Positions 34,574 through 43,770 of a DNA stretch of 64,000 nucleotides are shown in pieces; the first letter of the stretch is position 1, and every line of letters begins with the position of its first letter. The stretch comes from Nocardia brasiliensis NBRC 14402 (lineage in GTDB: Bacteria; Actinomycetota; Actinomycetes; Mycobacteriales; Mycobacteriaceae): positions 44,496 through 108,495 of the forward strand of contig NZ_BAFT02000023.1 of assembly GCF_000308475.2 (NCBI RefSeq), in the 5' to 3' direction. The notes under the pieces are model-generated. The model had not been told where the DNA came from and searched no databases. It saw only the letters and a program-made list of their open reading frames with translations. A program made the position numbers and the translations under genes.

Positions 34574-35140
34574 TCAGCCGTTGGCGCTGCGCCGGATGCC
34601 GAATCGGGTTGCGGCGACCAGATCTTCACGACCACGCGCGACGCGCGAACGGACCGTGCCGACCGGGCAGCCGCACACGGTGGCGGCCTCGGCGTAGGAC
34701 AGGCCGAGGACCTGGGTGAGCACGAGCGCCTCCCGGCGTTCGGGGGCGAGGTCGTCGAGCAGCAGGTTCAGTTCGACGATCTCGGCGAGGCCGTCGCGGC
34801 GCGAGACCTGACGGTCGGCCGCGGCCGCCCAGTCCACACCGTGCGCGATCTTCGGCCGCGCCACCGCCATCCGCACCTGATCGACCACCACCCGGCGCGC
34901 GATGGACAGCAGCCAGGTGCGCGCGCTGGCGCGGCCCTCGAAACGCTTGATGCTGCCGAGCGCGCGCAGGTAGGTCTCCTGGGTCAGGTCGTCGGCCCGG
35001 CCGACCTCGGTCAGGTGGGCGAGCAACCGCCACACGTCCTTCTGCGTGGCGCGGATGAAGCTCTCCAACGCCCGCCGGTCGCCGCGAGCCGCCGCCAATG
35101 CCAGGCGGGTGGTCTCGTCGTCCTCGGCGGGGGTGGGCAT
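34574..35140 (-). CDS. sigC: ECF sigma factor, SigC-like
   Basis: A protein of 188 residues that matches M. tuberculosis SigC in length and pattern. Region 2 shows FIRATQKDVWRLLAHLTEVGRADDLTQETYLRALGSIKRFEGRASARTWLL in pieces typical of SigC. Region 4 shows LVLTQVLGLSYAEAATVCGCPVGTVRSRVARGREDL. It directs RNA polymerase to ECF promoters. The ATG has TATTGT 7 bases upstream, so it is probably leaderless and read by a housekeeping sigma factor. The divergent neighbour encodes a zinc-finger membrane protein that could be its anti-sigma factor. M. tuberculosis SigC has been linked to copper acquisition, which fits the copper genes beside it. Confidence 0.85.
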   Translation of the reverse strand: MPTPAEDDETTRLALAAARGDRRALESFIRATQKDVWRLLAHLTEVGRADDLTQETYLRALGSIKRFEGRASARTWLLSIARRVVVDQVRMAVARPKIAHGVDWAAAADRQVSRRDGLAEIVELNLLLDDLAPERREALVLTQVLGLSYAEAATVCGCPVGTVRSRVARGREDLVAATRFGIRRSANG

Positions 35141-35147
35141 GAGGTGA

Positions 35148-35153
35148 ACAATA
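35148..35153 (-). promoter_or_regulatory. -10 box of the SigC-like gene (leaderless)
   Basis: Read on the minus strand, TATTGT matches TANNNT and lies 7 bases before the ATG at 35140. The SigC-like gene itself does not carry the GGAACT-N16-CGAC motif found upstream of its divergent neighbour, so simple autoregulation by that motif is not supported. Confidence 0.45.
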
Positions 35154-35194
35154 ACCGCCGCCACGGCGGCCTCGACAACCGGCGAGCGACCCCG

Positions 35195-35221
35195 GGGAAC
35201 TTCGGCGGCCCCGTAGACGAC
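35195..35221 (+). promoter_or_regulatory. ECF-type promoter of the zinc-finger/copper-ATPase operon
   Basis: GGGAACT (35195-35201), 16 bases, then CGAC (35218-35221). The GTG at 35231 begins 9 bases after CGAC, exactly as in the isonitrile operon at 21243. This points to a leaderless transcript read by the same ECF sigma factor. Confidence 0.75.
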
Positions 35222-35230
35222 AATCTGGAC

Positions 35231-35995
35231 GTGGAGTGCAAAGAGTGCCGGACGGCCCTGTCCGCCCGGATCGACGGCGAACGGGAGACCGTTCCCGCGG
35301 CGCGCGTGGACGAGCATCTCGAGCAGTGCGGCGAGTGCTGTTCCTGGTATGTCGCCGCCGTCGAGACCTCGAAACGGCTGCGCGACACCTCGTCGTACGC
35401 GCCCGATCTGACGGACGCGATCTTCGCCGCCGCCGAGCTGGAGCGGCCGGACCGCGCGCGACTGTCGCGGTGGCGCGCGGCCGTGCCCTGGGCGCGCGGT
35501 GTCACGTTCGCCACAGGCGCCGGATGGGCGCGTGTCGCGCTCGGTGCGCTCGGTGTCCTGCAATGCGTGCTGGGCCTGGCGCAGCTCGCCGGGATCGACT
35601 TCGGCATGAGCCATCACCACGGGGCCGAGACGACCCGGCATCTGCTCAACGAGAGCACCGCGTGGAGCCTGGCCATCGGCATCGGATTCCTCTACTGCGC
35701 GCTGCGCCCGCACGCCGCCTCCGGTGTGCTTCCGGTGCTGGGCGTGCTGGTCGCGGCGTTGAGCGCGTTCGTCGTGGCGGACCTGTACTCCGGCGTGGTG
35801 CCGGTCTCGCGGGTGCTCTCGCACGGCGTGCTCGTCGTCGCGCTGGCCCTGGTCGTGGTCGTGCACCGCACCCGCCGCCCCGAAACCTCGCCACCGGCCA
35901 GCGATCGGGCACCCGCCGATCTGGTGTTGCCGCCGGGCGCCCAGTTCGGCCGTCGCCTCGGCCACCTGCGTTCCACCCAAGATCCCGCCGCGTGA
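35231..35995 (+). CDS. zf-HC2 membrane protein, candidate anti-sigma factor
   Basis: A protein of 254 residues. The N-terminal zinc-binding anti-sigma motif is complete: Cys3 and Cys6 (ECKEC), then His29, Cys33 and Cys36 (EHLEQCGEC). About four transmembrane helices follow ([67 protein letters not shown]). A His-rich loop, [12 protein letters not shown], sits between the first two and may sense metal. It diverges from the SigC-like gene and lies 10 bases before the copper ATPase. M. tuberculosis Rv0093c is a comparable protein located beside ctpA. The anti-sigma role is inferred from motif and position. Confidence 0.82.
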   Translation: MECKECRTALSARIDGERETVPAARVDEHLEQCGECCSWYVAAVETSKRLRDTSSYAPDLTDAIFAAAELERPDRARLSRWRAAVPWARGVTFATGAGWARVALGALGVLQCVLGLAQLAGIDFGMSHHHGAETTRHLLNESTAWSLAIGIGFLYCALRPHAASGVLPVLGVLVAALSAFVVADLYSGVVPVSRVLSHGVLVVALALVVVVHRTRRPETSPPASDRAPADLVLPPGAQFGRRLGHLRSTQDPAA

Positions 35996-36005
35996 ACGGA
36001 CTTTC

Positions 36006-38288
36006 ATGACCATCGAGCTCGACCAGCTTCGACCCGATCAGCCTGCCGCAGCCACCGAACCGACTCGCATCTCGCTCGCCGTCACCGGCATGAGCTGCGC
36101 GGCGTGCGCGAATCGGATCGAGCGCAAACTCAACAAGGTCGACGGCGTGACCGCCTCGGTGAACTACGCCACCGGCATCGCCACCATCGACGCCGCGGCG
36201 GGCATCGCCGCCGAACAACTCTGCGCCGAGGTCGACGCGATCGGCTTCGGCGCCGCGCCGGTGACCGACCGCGCCGAGGCGACCAGCGCCGCCCCGGAGG
36301 ACGCGGAGGTCCGCAGCCTGCTGCGCCGGCTGGTGGTCGCGCTGATGGTGTTCTTCCCGCTGGCCGATCTGTCGGTGATGTTCGCCACCATCCCCTCGAC
36401 CCGGTTCACCGGCTGGCAGGTGGTGCTCACGGTGCTGGCGCTGCCCGTGGTGGTGTGGTCGGCGGCGCCGTTCCATCGCAAGGCGCTGGCCAACGCGAAA
36501 GCCGGTGCGGCCAGCATGGACACGCTGGTCTCGGTCGGTGTGCTCACCGCGACGCTGTGGTCGCTGGACACCATGTTCTTGCACCCGAACAGATCCGGCC
36601 CCGCGCCCGACGGCGTCTGGGCGGCGATCTGGGCGAGCGACGCGATCTACCTGGAGGTCGCGGCGGGCGTCACCGCATTCGTCTTGGCCGGGCGGTATTT
36701 CGAGGCCAAGGCCAAAAGGTCGGCGGGCAGCGCGCTGCGGGCGCTGGCCGCGCTCGGCGCTCGCGAGGTGACCGTGCTGACCCGGGACGGTCGCGAAATG
36801 CGGGTTCCCATCGGCGAACTCGTCGAAGGCCAGCGTTTCGTGGTGCGTCCGGGCGAGACCATCGCCACCGACGGCCTGGTCGTGTCGGGCGAATCGAGTG
36901 TCGACGCCAGCGCGATGACGGGTGAGTCGATCCCGGTCGACGTGCACGCGGGCATGGCCGTGATCGGCGGCACCACCGCGCTCACCGGACGGCTGATCGT
37001 GGAAGCCGCAGCGGTGGGCGCGGATACGAAACTGTCGGGCATGATCCGGCTCGTCGAAGAGGCGCAGACCGGCAAGGCGCGCATGCAGCGCATCGCCGAC
37101 CGGGTGTCGGCGGTGTTCGTGCCGTTCGTCTTCCTGATCACCGCGCTGACGTTCGTGATCTGGCTGATCGCCGGCGCAGGCGCCGATCGTGCGGGCGCGG
37201 CCGCGCTGGCGGTGCTGGTGGTGGCCTGCCCGTGCGCGCTGGGGCTGGCCATTCCGACCGCGCTGATGGTGGCGTCCGGACGCGGTGCGCAGCTGGGCAT
37301 TTTCATCAAAGGCCACCAGGCCCTGGAGGCCACCCGCGACGTGGACACCGTGGTGCTGGACAAGACCGGCACCGTGACCAACGGCGCGATGAGCGTCGTC
37401 GCGGTGACCGAACACGCGCCGTACGCGGTCGCCGAGGTGCTGCGGTGGGCCGGTGCGGTGGAGGCGGCCTCCGAGCACGCGGTCGCGGCCGCGATCACCC
37501 GCTACGCCCGCGAGCAGCTCGACGACGAGCTGCCCGCCGTCGAATCCTTCGAAGCGCTACCGGGTTTGGGCGCACGCGGCGTCGTCGACGGGCGCACGGT
37601 GCTGGTCGGCCGGACGCGGCTGTTCGACGATCAGGGCATCGAGATCCCGCAGGAATCCCAGCGCGCGGTGCGCAAACAGGAGAAGTCCGGGCGCACCGTG
37701 GTACTCGTCGCGGTGGACGGTGCGGCCGTCGCGGTCGTCGCGGTGGCCGACACCGTCAAGGACACCGCGGCGGCGGCGATCGCCCGGCTGCACCGGCTCG
37801 GGCTGCGCGTTCTGATGTTCACCGGCGACAACGCCTTCGCCGCGCAGGCGGTGGCCGACGAGATCGGCATCGATGAGGTGGTCGCCGAACTGCTTCCGGA
37901 GGGCAAGGTCGAGCTGATCGCCCGCATGCAGGAGCAGGGGCACCGGGTGGTGATGGTCGGCGACGGCATCAACGACGGCGCGGCGCTGGCCACCGCCGAC
38001 CTCGGCATGGCGATCGGTGCGGGCACCGACGTCGCGATCGCAGCCGCCGACGTCATCCTGGTCCGCGAGGATCTGGGCGCGGTCGCCGACGCGATCGAGT
38101 TGGCGCACGCCACATTACGCACCATCAAGGGCAACCTGGTGTGGGCGTTCGGCTACAACGTGCTCGCCATTCCGGTTGCCGCACTTGGCTTCCTCAATCC
38201 GCTGATCGCCGGTGCGGCCATGGCGTTCTCGTCGTTCTTCGTGGTGTCGAACAGCTTGCGACTGCGCAAGGTGCGTTTCGCGCGGTGA
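36006..38288 (+). CDS. Copper-type P1B ATPase (CtpB/CtpA-like)
   Basis: A protein of 760 residues that closely follows M. tuberculosis CtpB. An N-terminal heavy-metal domain has [12 protein letters not shown] (Cys31, Cys34). The metal-binding helix motif CPC is at 408-410, the phosphorylated Asp is 452 in DKTGT, the actuator motif is MTGES, and GDGIND is near the C-terminus. The HP motif of P1B pumps appears as SEHAVAAAI. It transports monovalent copper across the membrane. CtpA/B-type pumps in related bacteria supply copper to exported enzymes or oxidases instead of detoxifying, but direction of benefit is not readable here. It follows the zinc-finger gene by 10 bases under an ECF-type promoter. 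Confidence 0.93.
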   Translation: MTIELDQLRPDQPAAATEPTRISLAVTGMSCAACANRIERKLNKVDGVTASVNYATGIATIDAAAGIAAEQLCAEVDAIGFGAAPVTDRAEATSAAPEDAEVRSLLRRLVVALMVFFPLADLSVMFATIPSTRFTGWQVVLTVLALPVVVWSAAPFHRKALANAKAGAASMDTLVSVGVLTATLWSLDTMFLHPNRSGPAPDGVWAAIWASDAIYLEVAAGVTAFVLAGRYFEAKAKRSAGSALRALAALGAREVTVLTRDGREMRVPIGELVEGQRFVVRPGETIATDGLVVSGESSVDASAMTGESIPVDVHAGMAVIGGTTALTGRLIVEAAAVGADTKLSGMIRLVEEAQTGKARMQRIADRVSAVFVPFVFLITALTFVIWLIAGAGADRAGAAALAVLVVACPCALGLAIPTALMVASGRGAQLGIFIKGHQALEATRDVDTVVLDKTGTVTNGAMSVVAVTEHAPYAVAEVLRWAGAVEAASEHAVAAAITRYAREQLDDELPAVESFEALPGLGARGVVDGRTVLVGRTRLFDDQGIEIPQESQRAVRKQEKSGRTVVLVAVDGAAVAVVAVADTVKDTAAAAIARLHRLGLRVLMFTGDNAFAAQAVADEIGIDEVVAELLPEGKVELIARMQEQGHRVVMVGDGINDGAALATADLGMAIGAGTDVAIAAADVILVREDLGAVADAIELAHATLRTIKGNLVWAFGYNVLAIPVAALGFLNPLIAGAAMAFSSFFVVSNSLRLRKVRFAR

Positions 38289-38313
38289 GCCCGAACCGGT
38301 TTCGCCGGGCTCA
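38286..38313. terminator. Bidirectional hairpin spanning two stop codons
   Basis: TGAGCCCG (38286-38293) pairs perfectly with CGGGCTCA (38306-38313) across 12 bases. The left arm begins with the stop codon of the copper ATPase and the right arm ends with the stop of the CopD-CtaG gene. It is a likely shared terminator between convergent genes. Confidence 0.5.
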
Positions 38314-40290
38314 GCGCCGGGTCTGGGCCAGTTTCTCCAGCATGGCGTTGTAGGCCTCGAGGTCCGAGTCGCGGTACTCGTCGTCCTTGCGGTCGGTGCG
38401 GACCGCCGTGCGGCGGTCCTGCGCCGCCCACTGCGTCAGCAGCGCGCCGACCACTAGCAGCACCGGGACCTCGCCGGAGACCCAGGCGATGCCACCACCC
38501 ATCCGCTGATCGGCGAGCAGGTCGATGTGCCACGGCAACTGCAGGTTGGTGTAGAACCGCGACCCGATGACCGTGTTCATCGACATCACGGCGACACCGA
38601 AGAACGCGTGAAAAGGCATGACCGCGAACAACACCCCGAGCCTGCCCAGATGTGGCAGGCGGCGCGGGCCCGGATCGATGCCGATGATGCCCCAGTAGTA
38701 GAGGTAGCCGACGATCAGGAAGTGCACGTTCATCAGCACGTGCCCCCAGTGGTAGCGGATCAGGCTCTCGAACAGCGGCGTGAAATACAGCCCGTAGAGC
38801 GAGATCACGAACAGGGTCAGCGCTGTCGCGGGGTGCGCGATGATCGCGGTCGGCCGCGAATGCAGCAGGGCCAGTACCCATTCCCGGACCCCGTGCACCT
38901 CCCCGCGCTTCACCGCGGGGACGGCGCGCAGCAGCAGGGTCACCGGCGCGCCGAGCACCAGCAGCACCGGTACGAACATGTTCAACGCCATATGCGTGAT
39001 CATGTGCATGCTGAACATGGCGAAGCCGTAGGTGCCGATGCCCGACGAGGTCGCGATGAGCAGTGCGGCACAACCGCTCACCCAGGACAGCGTCCGCCAC
39101 CGCGACCAGGCGTCACCACGCCGGCGCAGGCGTACGACGCCGATCACGTAGAGCACGATTCCGGCCACCGCCGCGGTGCCGATCACCAGGTCGAACCGCC
39201 AGAGGGTCAGCAGCCGTGCGACATTCGGCGGATCGAACAGGTCGAAGCCGAGGAACACCTCCTGCGCGGTGAACGACCGATCGGCGAAGGCGGGTGCGGG
39301 CTGCACCGCCATGGCCACGGTCACACCCAGCGCCACCGTGGAAAGCGCTGCGCCGCAGGCGATCAGCAGCGCCGTCCGGCGGGTGGGCGGCGCGGTGCGG
39401 CGCGCGAACACGAACCGCAGGACGAGCGCGAGTCCCACACCGGCCGCGCCGACCAGCAGGGCGAGCCTGCCGTAACCGGTGCTGAACACCGCCGACCAGG
39501 GCAGCAGGATCAGCCACAGCACCAAGCCGCTCAGCGCGGCGGCGAGCACACACAGCAAGCCGATGATCGCGCTGCGGCGCACCGCCGTGCCCACGTGTTC
39601 GCCTTGCCTGCGTACGTGTTCCGCGACGCACCACAGCAGACCGGGCAGCACCGACACGGCCAGCTGGAAGATGATCATCGCGCCGGTGCCGTAGTCGTGG
39701 TTCGGGCCCTCCCCCGCGTTGCCGACCATCGCGGGCGGCAGCACGGCGATCGCCGCCACCAGCAGCAGCACCGCCGCGCTGTTCCAGGACAACATGATTC
39801 GCGCGCCCAGTGTCACCACCGCGGCGAGCACGGCGACCACGATCCACGCCTTCGGCTTCTCGCTGGCGTCGATCAGCGCCCCGAGCGCGCCGAGCCGGAA
39901 GACACCCGACACCGTCATGCCGCCGATATTCGCCGCGGTCACCGGGATGAGCGCCAGCGCGGACAGCAACCACACCAGCCCAGCGCGCTCGGCGAGCCGG
40001 AGACCGGCGTACCCGTCGACATCGAGGCGGCCGCGTCCGGTGACCGCGGTACAGCACACCGCGTAGACCAGCGCGCCGAGCGCGGTCGCACCGGCCAGCT
40101 CGGCGGCGACCCGCAGCAGCACGTACCCGAGGACGTCGGCGAATCCGGGATAGGCGGTGCCCGCCGCCCGATAGGGCAGTTCGCCCGCCTCGACCACCGA
40201 GCCGATGACGACGGCGAGCAGCACGACCGCGGTGACGAACCGGATCAGGTGGACTGTCGAGGGTTTCACCTGCACGTTGAAGTCCACCAT
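38311..40290 (-). CDS. CopD-CtaG fusion membrane protein (Rv0102-like)
   Basis: A protein of 659 residues, nearly the length of M. tuberculosis Rv0102. The N-terminal half (about 1-330) is a CopD-like copper-transport region with many helices. The C-terminal half (about 380-620) is a caa3-type CtaG region with the conserved Met/His-rich stretches FAMFSMHMITHMALNMFVPVLLVLGAP, HWGHVLMNVHFLIVGYLYYWGI and MPFHAFFGVAVMSMNTVI. CtaG-type proteins help deliver copper to cytochrome oxidase. It converges with the CtpB-like gene, the same relation as Rv0102 and ctpB (Rv0103c). An ECF-type promoter lies about 35-70 bases upstream of the ATG. Confidence 0.9.
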   Translation of the reverse strand: MVDFNVQVKPSTVHLIRFVTAVVLLAVVIGSVVEAGELPYRAAGTAYPGFADVLGYVLLRVAAELAGATALGALVYAVCCTAVTGRGRLDVDGYAGLRLAERAGLVWLLSALALIPVTAANIGGMTVSGVFRLGALGALIDASEKPKAWIVVAVLAAVVTLGARIMLSWNSAAVLLLVAAIAVLPPAMVGNAGEGPNHDYGTGAMIIFQLAVSVLPGLLWCVAEHVRRQGEHVGTAVRRSAIIGLLCVLAAALSGLVLWLILLPWSAVFSTGYGRLALLVGAAGVGLALVLRFVFARRTAPPTRRTALLIACGAALSTVALGVTVAMAVQPAPAFADRSFTAQEVFLGFDLFDPPNVARLLTLWRFDLVIGTAAVAGIVLYVIGVVRLRRRGDAWSRWRTLSWVSGCAALLIATSSGIGTYGFAMFSMHMITHMALNMFVPVLLVLGAPVTLLLRAVPAVKRGEVHGVREWVLALLHSRPTAIIAHPATALTLFVISLYGLYFTPLFESLIRYHWGHVLMNVHFLIVGYLYYWGIIGIDPGPRRLPHLGRLGVLFAVMPFHAFFGVAVMSMNTVIGSRFYTNLQLPWHIDLLADQRMGGGIAWVSGEVPVLLVVGALLTQWAAQDRRTAVRTDRKDDEYRDSDLEAYNAMLEKLAQTRR

Positions 40291-40333
40291 CCTCTGAAAA
40301 GTCCACGCACCTACAACAGGTCTCGCAGGACCG

Positions 40334-40359
40334 GTCGGATACGCGGAAGGGAAAGTTCC
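40334..40359 (-). promoter_or_regulatory. ECF-type promoter of the CopD-CtaG gene
   Basis: On the minus strand GGAACT (40354-40359) is followed after 16 bases by CGAC (40334-40337). This is the third copy of the arrangement seen before the isonitrile and ctpB-like operons. Here the ATG is 43 bases after CGAC, so a leader of about 34 bases is expected and the transcript is not leaderless. Confidence 0.65.
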
Positions 40360-40410
40360 GGCAGCGCGCCAAGTATGAGCCAGCTCACGAACCGCCGGGC
40401 GGGCAGGCCG

Positions 40411-41241
40411 TCAGACGGTGCCGGCGCTCATGCCGCCGGAGATGGTCAACGCCTCGCCGTTGAAGTGCCTGCCGTGCTCGGACACCAGCAACAGGACCGC
40501 GTCCGCGACCTCGGCGGGCGCGATCAGATCACCGTTGGGCGGACCCGAGGCGAACATCTCCAGCACGTCTTCGCGGGTGGGATTCTCTTTGTCCGGCAAC
40601 ATCATCTGATACGTGGCCGGGTTCTGGATCATGTCGGTGTCCACGCCGGCGGGCAGTATCGCGTTGACGGTGATGCCGTGCTCGGCCACCTCCAGCGCCA
40701 GCGATTTCACCAGGCCGAGCACGCCCCACTTCGCCGCCGCGTAATGGCCGGCGTTGCGCACGCCCATCCGCGCCACGATGGACGAGGTGGCGACGACGCG
40801 ACCCCAGCGGCGCTCGATCATGTGCGGCACCACCGCGCGGAAGCTGTGGAAGACGCCGCCGAGGTTGACCGCGATCATGTCCTGCCACATCTGCTCGCCC
40901 ATCTGCGCGAGCGGCGAATTGGAGGCGATGCCCGCGTTCGCGATCAGGATGTCGATGTGACCGAAATCATCGATGGCACGCTGGGCGACCGCGTTCATCT
41001 CGGCCTGGCTGCGCACGTCGGCCCGCAGCGGCACACACCGCCGCCCGGTCTCCTCCACCAGCTTCGCGGTTTCGGCCAGGTCATCGGGGGTGGCGAGCGG
41101 ATAGTGCAGGCCGGCGATCTGTTCGGCGATATCGCAGATCACGATGTCCGCGCCCGCCGTGGCCAGCGCCAGCGCATGCGCCCGGCCCTGACCTCGGGCA
41201 CCACCCGTGATCACCGCTACCCTGTCGTCCAGTGTCCCCAT
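40411..41241 (-). CDS. SDR, probably of the mycofactocin-coupled subfamily
   Basis: A protein of 276 residues with the classical SDR fold. The cofactor motif is ITGGARGQGRAHALALATAGADIVICDI; the GQGR form and the following Ala-rich helix with DI at the strand end are typical of the mycofactocin-associated SDR subfamily, which holds its nicotinamide tightly. Catalytic residues are in SSIVARMG and YAAAKWG. A 25-residue insertion after the second strand (AEQIAGLHYPLATPDDLAETAKLVEE) also fits this subfamily. No mycofactocin genes are in the window. The subfamily call is by pattern and needs a profile search. Confidence 0.85.
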   Translation of the reverse strand: MGTLDDRVAVITGGARGQGRAHALALATAGADIVICDIAEQIAGLHYPLATPDDLAETAKLVEETGRRCVPLRADVRSQAEMNAVAQRAIDDFGHIDILIANAGIASNSPLAQMGEQMWQDMIAVNLGGVFHSFRAVVPHMIERRWGRVVATSSIVARMGVRNAGHYAAAKWGVLGLVKSLALEVAEHGITVNAILPAGVDTDMIQNPATYQMMLPDKENPTREDVLEMFASGPPNGDLIAPAEVADAVLLLVSEHGRHFNGEALTISGGMSAGTV

Positions 41242-41474
41242 GCCGGGCCCCTCACCAGATCGGTATTGTTCGGCCGCCCCTCATCGTTGCATGTCCGCCC
41301 GGGGCATCGTTGTCGTTTTCCGTCCGTCGTCCGGAAAACCGGACGAAACGTTCTGGGTCGATGCAGCGACGAAGGGAGTGCGTTGTGCGCAGCAGCATCA
41401 GGCGATCGAACTCGCCGACCGCACAACGCTCCGGCGCGCGGCCCAGCGCGCCCACAATGGTCCCAGGGGGCCAG

Positions 41475-41708
41475 ATGACCGATTGTGAGTACTTCACCGT
41501 GGATCTCGACCAGCTCGTTCGACCACTCGGCAGCACACCGATCGACCACGACATCAGCGTGGCCAGCGCGCTGGCCAGCCCGCTGCTGCGCAGATTGATC
41601 CACACCGCGGTCGGTCTCTCGACCGACTCGATCGATCTGCTGGCCACCATGACCGATCGGCTGCGCGCCGTCGAAGGCATCATCATCCGCGACCCGCTCG
41701 AGCTCTGA
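41475..41708 (+). CDS. Small hypothetical protein
   Basis: A 77-residue acidic protein I do not recognise. It starts at an ATG after a GGGGG-containing site and has a Leu/Ala-rich helical stretch (VASALASPLLRRLIHTAVGLSTDSIDLLATMTDRLRAVEG). There is no signal peptide, metal motif or obvious DNA-binding motif. It lies between the SDR and the oxidase subunit gene, with 216 bases before the latter. Codon use matches the surroundings (third positions mostly G or C), which supports it being real. Confidence 0.55.
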   Translation: MTDCEYFTVDLDQLVRPLGSTPIDHDISVASALASPLLRRLIHTAVGLSTDSIDLLATMTDRLRAVEGIIIRDPLEL

Positions 41709-41872
41709 CCACTCGCTGATGCGGGTGGCCTATCGCCACCGTGTCGCGCCGATCGCTCCCCTTGACAGCAAATACCAAGTAGGAGCCCGCTATTCGCCGT
41801 GCAGCCGCTAACCTTCGGCAAAGTCGATCAAGGGGTGGCGTGAGACCGCCGTCACATGGTTACGTTGACTCA

Positions 41873-41889
41873 GGCCGGTCCCGCCGGCC
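41873..41889 (+). promoter_or_regulatory. Hairpin in the ctaD leader
   Basis: GGCCGG (41873-41878) pairs with CCGGCC (41884-41889) across 5 bases, 36 bases before the chosen GTG of ctaD. A consensus TTGACA -35 hexamer lies at 41762-41767, but no good -10 box is found at the expected spacing, so the promoter is unresolved. Confidence 0.25.
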
Positions 41890-41924
41890 GTAGGTGAACC
41901 CCGGTTCGGGAGGTGGCGGCGGCC

Positions 41925-43709
41925 GTGAGTGTGACGCAGACCGAACAACTTCAGGCGACTCGACCGTATCCGGCCCGCACCGGGCCGAAGGGTTCCTACC
42001 TCTGGAAGATGATCACGACCACCGATCCCAAGGTGCTCGGGGTCATGTACCTGGTCACCGCGATGACCTTCTTCTTCATCGGCGGCCTGATGGCACTGCT
42101 GATGCGCGGCGAGCTGGCCCGGCCCGGGTTGCAGTTCCTCTCGACCGAGCAGTACAACCAGCTGTTCACCATGCACGGCACGATCATGCTGCTGTTCTAC
42201 GCGACGCCGATCGTGTTCGGCTTCGCAAATGCCGTGCTGCCCTTGCAGATCGGCGCGCCCGACGTAGCCTTCCCCCGTCTCAACGCGTTCAGCTACTGGC
42301 TGTATCTGTTCGGCGCGAGCATCGCGACCGCGGGCTTCCTCACGCCGGGCGGGCCCGCCGATTTCGGCTGGACCGGTTACACACCGCTCAGCACGTTCGA
42401 GCACGCGCCCGGCGCGGGCGGCGACCTGTGGATCATGGGGTTGATCCTGTCCGGCCTCGGCACCATCCTCGGCGGCGTCAACATGATCACCACGATCATC
42501 TGCCTGCGCGCGCCCGGCATGATCATGTTCCGGATGCCGATCTTCACCTGGAACATCCTGATCACCAGCATCCTTGTGCTGCTTGCCTTTCCGATCCTCA
42601 CCGCGGCGCTGTTCGCACTCGCGATCGATCGGCACCTGGGCGGGCACATCTACGACACCGCCACCGGCGGCGTGCTGCTGTGGCAGCACCTGTTCTGGTT
42701 CTTCGGGCACCCCGAGGTGTACATCGTCGCGCTGCCGTTCTTCGGCATCGTCACCGAGATCTTCCCGGTGTTCAGCCGCAAACCGCTGTTCGGCTATACC
42801 GCGCTGATCTACGCGACGATCTCGATCGGCGCGCTCTCGGTGGCGGTGTGGGCACATCACATGTACGCCACGGGAGCGGTACTGCTGCCGTTCTTTTCGC
42901 TGATGACCTTCCTGATCGCGGTGCCTACCGGGGTGAAGTTCTTCAACTGGATCTTCACGATGTGGCGCGGTCAGTTGACCTTCGAGACGCCGATGCTGTG
43001 GTCGCTCGGGTTCCTGGTGACCTTCCTCTTCGGCGGTCTGTCCGGCGTCATCCTCGCGTCGCCGCCGCTGGACTTCCATGTCACCGACTCGTATTTCGTT
43101 GTGGCGCACTTCCATTACGTGCTGTTCGGCACCATCGTCTTCGCCACCTTCGCCGGTATCTACTTCTGGTTCCCGAAGATGACCGGCCGGATGATGGACG
43201 AGCGCCTGGGCAAGTGGCACTTCTGGACCACCTTCGTCGGGTTCCACCTGACCTTCCTGGTGCAGCACTGGGTAGGGGCCGAGGGCATGCCGCGCCGCTA
43301 CGCGGACTACCTGCCCGGCGACGGATTCACCACGCTCAACATGATTTCCACCATCGGCGCATTCGTCCTCGGGGCGTCGATGCTGCCGTTCATCTGGAAT
43401 GTGTTCAAGAGTTATCGCTACGGCGAGGTGGTCACGGTGGACGATCCGTGGGGCTACGGCAACTCGCTGGAGTGGGCCACCACCTGCCCGCCGCCGCGGC
43501 ACAACTTCTACGAGCTGCCCCGGATCCGGTCCGAGCGTCCCGCCTTCGAGCTGCACTACCCGCACATGGTCGAGCGGATGCGCACCGAGGCGAGCGTCGG
43601 ATGGAGCGGCGGGCATCGCAGCACCCCGCTCATCCAAGATCGCGCGGTCAGCCAGAAGGTCGAGCTGACCAAGCGCGCACCGGACAGCGAGCCCGGCAAC
43701 GCCGACTGA
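41925..43709 (+). CDS. ctaD: Cytochrome c oxidase subunit I (haem-copper oxidase)
   Basis: Subunit I of the aa3 oxidase, 594 residues from GTG 41925. It contains haem a, and the haem a3/CuB centre. Visible ligands are the His in [15 protein letters not shown], the CuB His and cross-linked Tyr in WFFGHPEVY, the His pair in WAHHMYATG and the haem ligands in [10 protein letters not shown]. The start [12 protein letters not shown] and the end [19 protein letters not shown] match mycobacterial CtaD closely. GTG 41925 has GGAGG 10 bases upstream; GTG 41913 overlaps that site and is less likely. Other oxidase subunits are not in the window, as is also true around ctaD in M. tuberculosis. It depends on copper delivery. 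Confidence 0.95.
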   Translation: MSVTQTEQLQATRPYPARTGPKGSYLWKMITTTDPKVLGVMYLVTAMTFFFIGGLMALLMRGELARPGLQFLSTEQYNQLFTMHGTIMLLFYATPIVFGFANAVLPLQIGAPDVAFPRLNAFSYWLYLFGASIATAGFLTPGGPADFGWTGYTPLSTFEHAPGAGGDLWIMGLILSGLGTILGGVNMITTIICLRAPGMIMFRMPIFTWNILITSILVLLAFPILTAALFALAIDRHLGGHIYDTATGGVLLWQHLFWFFGHPEVYIVALPFFGIVTEIFPVFSRKPLFGYTALIYATISIGALSVAVWAHHMYATGAVLLPFFSLMTFLIAVPTGVKFFNWIFTMWRGQLTFETPMLWSLGFLVTFLFGGLSGVILASPPLDFHVTDSYFVVAHFHYVLFGTIVFATFAGIYFWFPKMTGRMMDERLGKWHFWTTFVGFHLTFLVQHWVGAEGMPRRYADYLPGDGFTTLNMISTIGAFVLGASMLPFIWNVFKSYRYGEVVTVDDPWGYGNSLEWATTCPPPRHNFYELPRIRSERPAFELHYPHMVERMRTEASVGWSGGHRSTPLIQDRAVSQKVELTKRAPDSEPGNAD

Positions 43710-43711
43710 TT

Positions 43712-43741
43712 GTTGCCAGAATGGCAACTCAAGTTTGCCAA
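43712..43741. promoter_or_regulatory. GTTGCCA palindrome plus extra half-site, putative operator
   Basis: GTTGCCA-N3-TGGCAAC (43712-43728) is a perfect 17-bp palindrome. A further TTGCCAA lies at 43735-43741. The cluster is 30-59 bases upstream of the methyltransferase ATG and just after the ctaD stop. No T-run follows, so an operator is more likely than a terminator. The regulator is not known. Confidence 0.5.
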
Positions 43742-43770
43742 TAGCGCCCCGCACGGGGATCGTGGTGGAC

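Noticed and set aside
38527..41478. Plus-strand open frame of 983 codons
   Set aside because: Opposite the CopD-CtaG gene and the SDR. It is rich in Arg, His and Gln with no domain, as expected from the complement of membrane-protein codons.
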